Positions 1 to 6,955 of a stretch of 17,148 nt of DNA are shown here, in pieces. Within the stretch, counting starts at the first letter, position 1, and every line of letters starts with the position of its first letter. Under the pieces are notes generated by a model, which worked only from the letters and a program-made list of their open reading frames with translations, did not search any database and had not been told where the DNA came from. Made by a program: the position numbers and the translations under genes. The stretch comes from Planctomycetota bacterium (GTDB lineage: Bacteria > Planctomycetota > PUPC01 > JABMSA01 > JAUWKK01): positions 1 to 17,148 of the forward strand of contig JAUWKK010000016.1 of the NCBI GenBank assembly GCA_030614245.1, written 5' to 3'.

Positions 1-809
1 CATCCTGCGGGCGAGTCCAGTCCGTCTTTCCCGACCATGCGCTCGCTGTGTTCGCGCATCAGGCCGCGATTGTAGTCGGGCTTGAATTGCGGATTATTGG
101 CCAGGCCGAACTGCACGCCATAGCCGCGCGGAAAGGCGCTCTTGGGATTGATCGGGCAATAGACGTTTACCTTCTCGTTCGGTCTGTTGCCTTTGGCGTT
201 TGCGGCGTTGAGCTGCGCGTTCGACCAGATGCCCCAGCGCCTCGGCCTGGTGTCGATGTTCTTCATCGTCGCATCAATGCTTACGCGCGTCGAGTCCTCG
301 AATATCCTGATGATCCGCGAGAACCGTATGCCGCTGCGCTTGTCATCCCGGCTGGTAAGTTGAACGGCGGCGGCATCTTTGAGGATTTTCGCTTCGTGCG
401 GCATTCCATCGAGGACAGCATCCGGCGGGCCGGGCCAGCGGTCTTCGCGACCCCAGCCCTGCGGCGCCGGCCAGAGCTTCTCGCCGCCGTAATTCAGCCA
501 CGATCCGTCGGGCGCGAGGCCGGTCTCGGGCGACGTCCTGCCGGCGAGCGCGTCGTTCACCCACATATACTGGAAATCGCCCAGGCTGAACTGTATCACT
601 CTGCCGCCGATCTCCGGCACGATCTGCACCTCGATCACGCTGTTGTTCAGTTCGAGCGTCTTCCAGCCTCGGTAGGTCGACTCCCCTGCCGGCGGCGGCT
701 TGGCAGCCTCGCTGTCCGGCTCTCCGATCGGCGGCTGCCTGTTAGTCGGTACACAGGAAACGGCCGCCGAAGCCACGAGCATCCACAACTCACATCGAAG
801 CATTTTCAT
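1..809 (-). CDS. DUF4380 domain-containing lipoprotein (3' end outside window)
   Basis: Reading the minus strand from ATG at 809 gives 269 open codons that run off the window edge. The N-terminus (MKMLRCELWMLVASAAVSCV) is a hydrophobic signal with a lipobox-like end (AVS-C18), so an exported lipoprotein is likely. From about residue 45 the sequence matches the DUF4380 pattern: a VIEVQIVPEIGGRVIQFSLG stretch, then WVN, LNYGGEKLWPAPQGWG, WPGPPDAVLDG, and a later RWGIWSNAQ. DUF4380 is a beta-sandwich family resembling aldose-epimerase/GH-associated folds; its substrate is unknown, and carbohydrate binding is an inference. A good Shine-Dalgarno AGGAGA (818-823, 8-nt spacer) supports the start. 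A plus-strand ORF over the same bases (48-1025) is a shadow. The gene has its own promoter just upstream. Confidence 0.88.
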   Translation of the reverse strand, partial: MKMLRCELWMLVASAAVSCVPTNRQPPIGEPDSEAAKPPPAGESTYRGWKTLELNNSVIEVQIVPEIGGRVIQFSLGDFQYMWVNDALAGRTSPETGLAPDGSWLNYGGEKLWPAPQGWGREDRWPGPPDAVLDGMPHEAKILKDAAAVQLTSRDDKRSGIRFSRIIRIFEDSTRVSIDATMKNIDTRPRRWGIWSNAQLNAANAKGNRPNEKVNVYCPINPKSAFPRGYGVQFGLANNPQFKPDYNRGLMREHSERMVGKDGLDSPAG

Positions 810-874
810 CAGTGCCGTCTCCTGTCAGGATGCCAAAACCATGTACCTCTTGCACATGAGCCACCCGGCTGGGC

Positions 875-903
875 AATATACACGTGGCGGGTGTCAAGGT
901 CAA
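875..903 (-). promoter_or_regulatory. sigma70-like promoter of the DUF4380 gene
   Basis: On the minus strand TTGACC (898-903) is followed by a 17-bp spacer and TATATT (875-880). Transcription would start near 868 and leave a leader of about 60 nt before the ATG at 809. A second TTGACA lies six bases further in, but its spacing (11 bp) is too short. Confidence 0.55.
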
Positions 904-1143
904 GGCTGATTCCGAGCGCCTGCATGTGGCAAGGGGCGCGACAGGTTTGGGTCTGGAGTATTGCCTGCGAACCTTCCGCGAACAATATGCGCTCCCGCCG
1001 GATAGGCCCGGGAAGTGAGCCATAGTTGAATATGGTATGCCCGGAATTGCTACTTCTCTGCAAGAGTGTCTGCTCCGGAGGTGTATAACATATTGAGAGT
1101 CCTGGGCTTGATGCTATGCCTGCGCCCGAGGACACGCGATCCT

Positions 1144-1172
1144 TTGCATTGACGCGGGCGGCATCGTACAAT
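1144..1172 (+). promoter_or_regulatory. sigma70-like promoter before the small ORF and the cyclase-like gene
   Basis: TTGCAT (1144-1149), a 17-bp spacer and TACAAT (1167-1172). The -35 is weak but the -10 is good, and the same TTGC/TACAAT form occurs before the oxidoreductase at 13006. The predicted start is near 1179, about 30 nt before the first small ORF. Confidence 0.4.
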
Positions 1173-1211
1173 AGTGGCCGTTGGGCCTTGTTGCGAGAAA
1201 GGGGTATGACT

Positions 1212-1307
1212 ATGCGAACGAGAAAGATTGGCGTCGTGGCGTCGGTGGTTTGCCTGTGCTCGCTGCTTCGGGCGGGTGAGGGCCCACCGCAACCGGCAGG
1301 AAAGTAA
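1212..1307 (+). CDS. Small exported-peptide-like ORF (31 aa), possibly a gene remnant
   Basis: ATG at 1212 has GGGG (1201-1204) 7 nt upstream; an in-frame ATG at 1206 is too close to it. The product is a basic start (MRTRK), a hydrophobic stretch (IGVVASVVCLCSLL) and a short RAGEGPPQPAGK tail, then stop, so it is essentially a signal peptide with almost no mature part. It ends 5 nt before the next gene's ATG in a different frame. It could be a genuine leader or micro-peptide that couples translation to the downstream gene, or the stump of a secreted protein whose body was lost. I do not recognise a family. Confidence 0.35.
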   Translation: MRTRKIGVVASVVCLCSLLRAGEGPPQPAGK

Positions 1308-1312
1308 CCGCA

Positions 1313-3829
1313 ATGCCCGACGAGCACGACCATCACCGTCACGTCCCTGCCCGTCCGGCAGGCAAGCACGAGGATGAGATAGGAGCGCGCATCTTCCACC
1401 TGCTCTGCCGCGCGCCCGCGTGGCTGGGATCAGCGCTCGTTCATGTGCTCGTCCTCCTGCTCGCTCTCTCCTTGCACATAGATATGCGCGGCCCCGATGA
1501 CCTGAATAACCTGAGGGTCGGCTTTGGAGAGTCACTCGGGCCCGAATCGCCCCTCTTCCACGGTGAGGACTACCTGGACGATCCGCTCGACGTCAGCGAC
1601 CCGCTCCAGGCCGACACCGATGCATGGGACGAAAACCAGACCGACCGCGACGTGGCCGACAACAAGAGCGCGGCGGACGCTGGCCCGACGCTGTCTAGCA
1701 GTGACATGTTCAGCCTGCGCAGCGACGGGGGGCGAATGGAGGCCGTCAAGCGAGGGGGAGGGACCGCAGGCTCGGAAGCTGCCGTTGCCAACGGGCTCGA
1801 CTGGCTGTTCCGGCACCAGAACGGCAACGGCTGCTGGAGCCCAGCCGATTACCACGAGAATTGCGATGCGAACGCAGGGTGCGGTAAGGGCAAACCGGGG
1901 TACAAGTGGATGGACCCCGCCTGCACGGGCCTGGGCCTGATGTGCTTCCTCGGCTCGGGATACACCGGAGAGCAGACCAGGTATCGCGGCACCGTCAACA
2001 GGGCCATCGGCTATTTTCTCAAGCATCAGAAGCCCGACGGCTCATACATGCGATACACGGTCGATCGCGTTATGTACAACCACGCAATTGCGACACTCGC
2101 GATGAGCGAGGCTTACGCGATGACGCGCCGCTCGGACGTGCGCAAGTCGGTCGAGAAGGCCATCGCATTCATCGCCAGAAGCCAGAACGATGATGGCGGC
2201 TGGCGATACAATGCCCTGAAGTATCCCAGGAGCGACACATCGGTTACCGGCTGGGTGGTCATGGCCGTTAAATCGGCCAAGCTGGGCGGCATCCAGGTGG
2301 CTGACGAGCTCTTTGACGGCGCCAAACGCTGGCTCGACTACGCCACTCATCCCGAGAGCGGCGTCGTGGGATATACGAATCCCGGCAACTGCATTGGTCC
2401 CTCGTACCCTATCGAAATCGGCAACATGACCGTCGAGATATCGCCGGGCACTACGGCCGTCGGAATGCTCTGCCGTCAGTTCATGGGCACGCCCCGCAGC
2501 GATCCGTCGATGCGCAAGGCGGCCGTTATCCTGCAGAAATGCCCGCCGCGGTTCGGCGACCCGCAGACGGCGAATCTCTACTATTACTACTACGCGATGC
2601 TGGCGCTCTATCAGTATGGCGGCAAGCCGTGGGATGAATGGAACCCAAAGGTCCGCGATCCGCTCGTCCGCACGCAGGAGACCCAGGGCTGCGCGCGCGG
2701 CTCCTGGCGGCCCAGCTTCTACTGGGCGCAGCATGGTGATTCAGGACCGGGCAGGATATATGCCACCGCTATGGCGATACTCACGCTCGAGGTCTACTAT
2801 CGATATCTGCCGATCTACAAGTCCGACGAAAGCCTCAGCGATATCGACCGCGCCCTCATTGCCTACAAGGACGCACTCGAAAGCTATCGCGATTTCGTCA
2901 GCCTGACCGGGGCGAAGCCGCCAAAGCCCGAAGGCGTGGCAAAGGCCGCACAGGACGCCGAGCAGAGAATCCTCAACTATCTCACCGCCGACCGCGACGT
3001 CGCCGACCTGACCGTCGAACAGGAAAGACGCCGAGCGGGCCGGCGCGCCGCCAGCAACATGCGACTCGCAATGATATACCTGCACACGAAGCGATTCGCA
3101 CAGGCAATGGAAGTGGCCGACTACATCGAAAGAACCTATCCACAGTTCAAAGGCGCCGACGCCATCAGGAAACTGCGCCTCAGGTGCCTCGGTGGCGAAG
3201 CCAGGCGACTCGCCGGCCTCGGAAAAGGAGAAAGAGCCGCCACCTACGCAAAGAAGCTGGTCGAAAGCCGCTACAAGGACCTCATCAGAAACCCCGGCCA
3301 GCCGTTCGATACGTACCTCTGGGTTGCGAACCAGTTCTATCATCAAGATGACTACCTCCGCGCCGCCGAGATGTACCAAGCCATCTTCGAGCGCTTCGGC
3401 AGCGACGCGAGCCGCAAGGAAGACCTCGCCAAACTTACGCCCGTCATGGCGAAATGCTATATCGAGTCGCTCGAATGGCAGAAGGCCCTCGGCGTGCTGC
3501 GTGAGATCGAGAAGACGCACCCACGCTCGGCACCGATACAGCGGGACATCGCACGCTGCCTGCACGAACTCGGCGAGCACGACAAGGCGCTCGAGATATG
3601 CGCCGAGCTGCGGGACGGCTTCCCCGCCGGCTCGGAAGGATGGTGGGACGCCAAATGGCGGATCGTCGAGATGCTCTTCGCCCAGAAGAAATACGAGCAA
3701 GTCCACAGGATGATCACCCAGGACGTCCTCGTGCGGCCGAGCCTCGGCGGCCCGAAGTTCAAAGAGCGCTTCCTCAAGCTCAGGCAGGCTTGCGCGCAGG
3801 CTCTCGGCCCGAAGAAAAGCGACTCGTGA
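1313..3829 (+). CDS. Membrane-anchored prenyltransferase/squalene-cyclase-fold protein with C-terminal TPR region
   Basis: The product has 838 residues. Residues 1-33 are polar and His-rich, residues 35-55 form one transmembrane segment (APAWLGSALVHVLVLLLALS), and an acidic low-complexity linker follows to about 150. Residues 155-500 hold alpha/alpha-barrel repeats with QW-like motifs (QNGNGCW near 170, QNDDGGW near 291, QETQGCARGSW near 455) and the conserved SDTSVTGW. The catalytic DXDD of squalene-hopene cyclases is not visible, so cyclase activity is doubtful. Residues about 510-838 are helical TPR-type repeats, suggesting protein-protein contacts in the periplasm. This architecture is familiar in Planctomycetota, where the function is unknown. 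The start has AGGAA at 1298-1302 upstream. Five consecutive tyrosines occur near residue 423. The gene precedes, and is probably coupled to, the DUF4416 gene. Confidence 0.85.
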   Translation: MPDEHDHHRHVPARPAGKHEDEIGARIFHLLCRAPAWLGSALVHVLVLLLALSLHIDMRGPDDLNNLRVGFGESLGPESPLFHGEDYLDDPLDVSDPLQADTDAWDENQTDRDVADNKSAADAGPTLSSSDMFSLRSDGGRMEAVKRGGGTAGSEAAVANGLDWLFRHQNGNGCWSPADYHENCDANAGCGKGKPGYKWMDPACTGLGLMCFLGSGYTGEQTRYRGTVNRAIGYFLKHQKPDGSYMRYTVDRVMYNHAIATLAMSEAYAMTRRSDVRKSVEKAIAFIARSQNDDGGWRYNALKYPRSDTSVTGWVVMAVKSAKLGGIQVADELFDGAKRWLDYATHPESGVVGYTNPGNCIGPSYPIEIGNMTVEISPGTTAVGMLCRQFMGTPRSDPSMRKAAVILQKCPPRFGDPQTANLYYYYYAMLALYQYGGKPWDEWNPKVRDPLVRTQETQGCARGSWRPSFYWAQHGDSGPGRIYATAMAILTLEVYYRYLPIYKSDESLSDIDRALIAYKDALESYRDFVSLTGAKPPKPEGVAKAAQDAEQRILNYLTADRDVADLTVEQERRRAGRRAASNMRLAMIYLHTKRFAQAMEVADYIERTYPQFKGADAIRKLRLRCLGGEARRLAGLGKGERAATYAKKLVESRYKDLIRNPGQPFDTYLWVANQFYHQDDYLRAAEMYQAIFERFGSDASRKEDLAKLTPVMAKCYIESLEWQKALGVLREIEKTHPRSAPIQRDIARCLHELGEHDKALEICAELRDGFPAGSEGWWDAKWRIVEMLFAQKKYEQVHRMITQDVLVRPSLGGPKFKERFLKLRQACAQALGPKKSDS

Positions 3830-3849
3830 TCCTCCAGCCGGATGCACCG

Positions 3850-4398
3850 ATGGCACAAGTCCGTCCCATCAAGCCCGCCAGACTGGTCGCAGGGCTGATT
3901 GCCGTTGACGATGCAGCGCTCGAGCTCCCCATCGAGCCGCTCAAACGCGAATTCGGCCCCGTCGATCTGCGCTCCGGGATCATCCCAGTCGACTTTACCG
4001 ACTACTACGAGAAGGAGATGGGCGGCGGCCTGAAGCGGCAGTTGATCAGCTTCGAGAGGCTCATTGACCCCGCAGCGCTCGCTGACGCCAAGCTCTTCAC
4101 GAACGGCCTGGAAATGAAGCTGGCAGCGGAATCACCGGACGGCCCGAAGAGATGTGTGAACATCGACCCCGGCTACCTCACCGAGGCAAAACTCGTGCTA
4201 GCCTCGGCCAAGGACTTCTCGCACCGCATTTGCCTCCGCGACGGCATCTACGCCGAGGTGACGCTCCATTTCAGGGAAGGCGACTGGCGCCCGTGGCCGT
4301 GGACGTTCCCCGATTACGCCACCGAGCCGTACCGCGCGTTCTTTCGCGAGGCGCGAGCAAGGTTTCGCGAACAGATTCGCAGCGGAGATCGGCAGTGA
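3850..4398 (+). CDS. DUF4416 family protein
   Basis: The product is 182 residues from ATG 3850. It opens with a KPARLVAGLIAVDD strand and contains FGPVDLRSGIIPVDFTDYY, EMGGGLKRQLISFE, KRCVNIDPGYLTEAKLVLAS, KDFSHRICLRDGIYAEVTL and WTFPDY, the ordered motifs of the DUF4416 family, at the family's usual size. The biochemical role is unknown. No signal peptide is visible, so it is cytoplasmic. The start is not certain: a GTG at 3826 in the same frame overlaps the stop of the upstream gene (GTGA) and would add 8 residues. ATG 3850 has no clear Shine-Dalgarno, so translational coupling is likely either way. The family is common in PVC and deltaproteobacterial genomes. Confidence 0.85.
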   Translation: MAQVRPIKPARLVAGLIAVDDAALELPIEPLKREFGPVDLRSGIIPVDFTDYYEKEMGGGLKRQLISFERLIDPAALADAKLFTNGLEMKLAAESPDGPKRCVNIDPGYLTEAKLVLASAKDFSHRICLRDGIYAEVTLHFREGDWRPWPWTFPDYATEPYRAFFREARARFREQIRSGDRQ

Positions 4399-4448
4399 AC
4401 CGCCGTACGTGTTTAGCATATCTACAATGGCTCAGCGGGCTTATGGCA

Positions 4449-4476
4449 GGTTGGCACGGCCAACCGAAGACGGTTG
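4449..4476 (+). promoter_or_regulatory. Two overlapping, mutually exclusive hairpins in the leader of the HEAT/DUF5060 gene
   Basis: GGTTGGC (4449-4455) pairs with GCCAACC (4459-4465) around a 3-nt loop. CAACCG (4461-4466) can instead pair with CGGTTG (4471-4476) around AAGA. The two stems share 4461-4465, so only one can form. No poly-T tract follows, so a simple terminator is unlikely. This could be an attenuation-like switch or a remnant palindrome. Confidence 0.3.
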
Positions 4477-4565
4477 ACCCTGGCACCCGGCGATAGAGTG
4501 AACGTATACCAGCAGTCTGTGTCGATGCCGCTTGCGGCTTGCGGCGAATGGAACGGGGAACTTCC

Positions 4566-6941
4566 ATGCGCGTGATTGTTGCCGTGGTTATCTTCGCTGG
4601 TTTGCCGGCGTTCGGCGGCGAGAGAGCCGCGCCTGCACGCGAGGACGCCAAACCGACCGCGGCCGAGCTCAAGAGATACCGCGAGCTCTGCTACACTATG
4701 GGCAGCGACGCCCTGAATATCCGCTGGGGCGCGGCGTTCCAGTTGATGGAAGCCGGCCCGAAGGCTATCGGCCCGCTAGCCGAAATCCTCAAGGGCGATT
4801 GGGTCGAAGGCCGCCGAATGGTCGCGTATATGCTCGGCGAGATGAAGCATCCGGCCGCCATCGGCCCGCTCGCGAACACATTAGGCGACGCGGACTTCCA
4901 CGTGCGCTGGAAGGCGGCCGTCGCCCTGAAGGCCATCGGCAAGCCGTCAACCGAGGCGCTCATAGCCGTGCTCGGCGGCGGCAATATCGAGGCCCGGCGC
5001 TGCGCCGCGTGGGCGCTGGGCGAGATCAAGGCCGCCGACGCCGCGCCCGCGCGCTGCCGAGTGCTCGGAGACCCCGACCACGAACTCGCCGCCAAGGCTC
5101 GCGTCAGCCTGAGCACCCTCGGCACCGAGGCCATCGACGCTCTCGCCCGCGAACTGGATTCCGAGAACGTCCGCGTCCGATACTGGGCAGCCGAGGTGCT
5201 GGGCGAACTCGGCAGCCCGCTCGCGCTCGGGCCGCTCGCTCGTGCGGCGAAAGACAAAGACCCCGGCGTGCGCCGGATTGCCGCCACCTCGCTCGGAATG
5301 ATCGGCGAACCGAAAGCGCAGCCCGCGCTCGAAACGCTCATCAAGGACGGCGACGCAACCGCGCGTCGCAACGCTATTATCTCGCTCGCCCGCTACGGCA
5401 TCACGGCTGAAAGCGCAAGGACGCCGGCCGTCGGCGAAGGCGCGATCCCGAAGGTCGAGCGCTGGAAGCTGCACGAAATCGAACTGCCGCTGCAAGAGCC
5501 GCCCGCGAATGCGAATCCGTTCACGAGCATCACCGTGGGCTGTGATTTCGTGTCCCCGTCGAAAGCCGCCGTCCACGTGCCGGGTTTCTACGCCGGCGCC
5601 GGCAAGTGGAAGGTGCGGATAGCGCCATCGGAGGCAGGCGAGTGGTCGTATACCATCAGCATTATCTCAGGCGAAGCCGTCAGAACGCGGCATGGAGTGG
5701 TCGAGTGCATCGAATCGAAACGCCCCGGCCCGCCGGCGGCGCATGCGGAGCGGCCCGGCTGCTTCGCCGGACTCGTTCCCATCGAGGTCGGCACGACAAG
5801 CCTGTGGCGCCCCGCCGCGAACGGCTCGCCGCGCAACACGCCCGAAGCCTGGAAGAAGCTCTTCGCCGCCATGGCAAGGTCGAAAGTCAACAAGCTGCGG
5901 CTGAAGCTTATCGAGCCGTGCAATCCCGCGGTGATAAAGGCCCACCCCGAGCTGTCACCATGGCAAATACGGCCGGACGGCAAGTTCGATCTGACGCGGT
6001 TCGAGCTTCGCTATTGGGACGCGCTCGATGCAGTGCTCGACGAGGCGGCCGAGGCCGGCGTTACCATCGAGCTCGCCGCCTTCGACGAAGACGACCTCCG
6101 CAGGCCGAACTGGGGGCGGCATCCCTTCAACGCGGTCAACGGTGGCCCCATCGATGCCGAGGAAGCGACGCCGATCTTCTACGACCTGACGCTCGTAGCC
6201 AACGAAGCGGCTCAGAAACTTTATCTGAGTTATCTCGCCGCACGCGCCGCCGGGCGCGGCAACGTGGCGATCGACTTGAGCAACAGGCTGAACTACGACC
6301 GGGCAGCGGTGCCCTTCGGGCGGCGCTGGGCGAAGCAGCACGCGAAGCTCATTCATGCAAACGCCCCGCCCTGGCTGCTCGTGAGCCTGTCGCCGGCGTC
6401 GGGCGCTGCTCCCTATTTCAGGCTTGCGGGCATTGACGTCGCCAATGTGCCGCCGAGTTTTGCAGGCGGCAAGATCGACAAGCCGTGCGTTCAGATAGCG
6501 GCCCCGGGCAATGCGGCGGCGATACGCCGGGCCGCGTGGAGCAGCGCCGTGCGCGGCAGGGGGATATCCTTCCGGCCCGAATGCTCGACGGCCGATGCAC
6601 TGCGCGCCCGCACCGAAATGCTCGCGCCGCTGGCGAAGTTCCTGCGTCAACTGCCGCCGGAGCACTTCAAGCCTGACGATTCGGCGGTGCTGTCGATGCC
6701 GAACGGCGTGACGGCATTCGCCGCGAGGTCCGGCTCACACATCTGGGTGTACTTCGCCGGAGAATCTCTGGGCGAGGCCGAGATCGAACTGGGCGCGAAG
6801 CCCGGAGCTTACCGCGCCCGATGGTTCTCGCCCGAGGGCGGCGTCTTCGATGAAGCTGTCGAAGGCGAACAGCAGAAGGGCTCAGTTAAGCTGAAATGCC
6901 CGCCGTTCGCGCACGACGCGGCCCTGTTGCTAATGCATTAG
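4566..6941 (+). CDS. Secreted HEAT-repeat / DUF5060 / glycosidase-like barrel fusion protein
   Basis: The product is 791 residues from ATG 4566 (GGGGAA just upstream). Residues 1-18 are a signal peptide (MRVIVAVVIFAGLPAFGG). Residues about 45-280 are HEAT/PBS-lyase-like repeats with recurring AAxxLGE(I/L/M) helices. Residues about 298-380 are a DUF5060 beta-sandwich (WKLHEIELPL, NPFTSITV, VPGFYAGAGKWKVRIAPSEAGEWSYTI). Residues about 395-690 resemble the DUF4038-type (beta/alpha)8 barrel, and 700-791 resemble its C-terminal beta domain. Where active relatives carry an Asn-Glu after the NVxW strand, this protein reads NVAIDLSNR, so catalysis is doubtful and a binding role is possible. Joining HEAT repeats to DUF5060 is unusual. 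In-frame TTG 4539 and ATG 4548 lie upstream but would bury the signal peptide. A related protein lies at 15327-16922. Confidence 0.82.
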   Translation: MRVIVAVVIFAGLPAFGGERAAPAREDAKPTAAELKRYRELCYTMGSDALNIRWGAAFQLMEAGPKAIGPLAEILKGDWVEGRRMVAYMLGEMKHPAAIGPLANTLGDADFHVRWKAAVALKAIGKPSTEALIAVLGGGNIEARRCAAWALGEIKAADAAPARCRVLGDPDHELAAKARVSLSTLGTEAIDALARELDSENVRVRYWAAEVLGELGSPLALGPLARAAKDKDPGVRRIAATSLGMIGEPKAQPALETLIKDGDATARRNAIISLARYGITAESARTPAVGEGAIPKVERWKLHEIELPLQEPPANANPFTSITVGCDFVSPSKAAVHVPGFYAGAGKWKVRIAPSEAGEWSYTISIISGEAVRTRHGVVECIESKRPGPPAAHAERPGCFAGLVPIEVGTTSLWRPAANGSPRNTPEAWKKLFAAMARSKVNKLRLKLIEPCNPAVIKAHPELSPWQIRPDGKFDLTRFELRYWDALDAVLDEAAEAGVTIELAAFDEDDLRRPNWGRHPFNAVNGGPIDAEEATPIFYDLTLVANEAAQKLYLSYLAARAAGRGNVAIDLSNRLNYDRAAVPFGRRWAKQHAKLIHANAPPWLLVSLSPASGAAPYFRLAGIDVANVPPSFAGGKIDKPCVQIAAPGNAAAIRRAAWSSAVRGRGISFRPECSTADALRARTEMLAPLAKFLRQLPPEHFKPDDSAVLSMPNGVTAFAARSGSHIWVYFAGESLGEAEIELGAKPGAYRARWFSPEGGVFDEAVEGEQQKGSVKLKCPPFAHDAALLLMH

Positions 6942-6955
6942 TATGTGGGGCCGGG

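Larger units (their letters stand above)
810..1205. other. Intergenic region between divergent genes
   Basis: About 400 bp separate the DUF4380 gene from the plus-strand unit. The only structure seen is the pair of divergent promoters (875-903 on minus, 1144-1172 on plus). The open frames here on both strands are long only because of high GC; they lack ribosome binding sites and recognisable protein character. No RNA gene or strong hairpin was seen. Confidence 0.5.

Noticed and set aside
48..1025. 325-codon plus-strand ORF
   Set aside because: It lies antisense to the DUF4380 gene, has no family motifs and is rich in Arg/Pro as expected from a shadow frame in GC-rich DNA.
1149..1172. TTGACG followed by TACAAT
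   Set aside because: The spacer is 12 bp, too short for sigma70; the TTGCAT at 1144 with 17 bp fits better.
809..1399. 196-codon minus-strand ORF across the 810-1205 gap
   Set aside because: It overlaps both flanking genes and the divergent promoters, and has no recognisable domain or ribosome binding site.
2741..3856. 371-codon minus-strand ORF
   Set aside because: Antisense to the TPR half of the cyclase-like gene; reads as a mirror of its codons.
4423..4428. TACAAT as a -10 box for the HEAT/DUF5060 gene
   Set aside because: No TTG-type -35 lies 16-18 bp upstream, and it is about 140 nt from the start.
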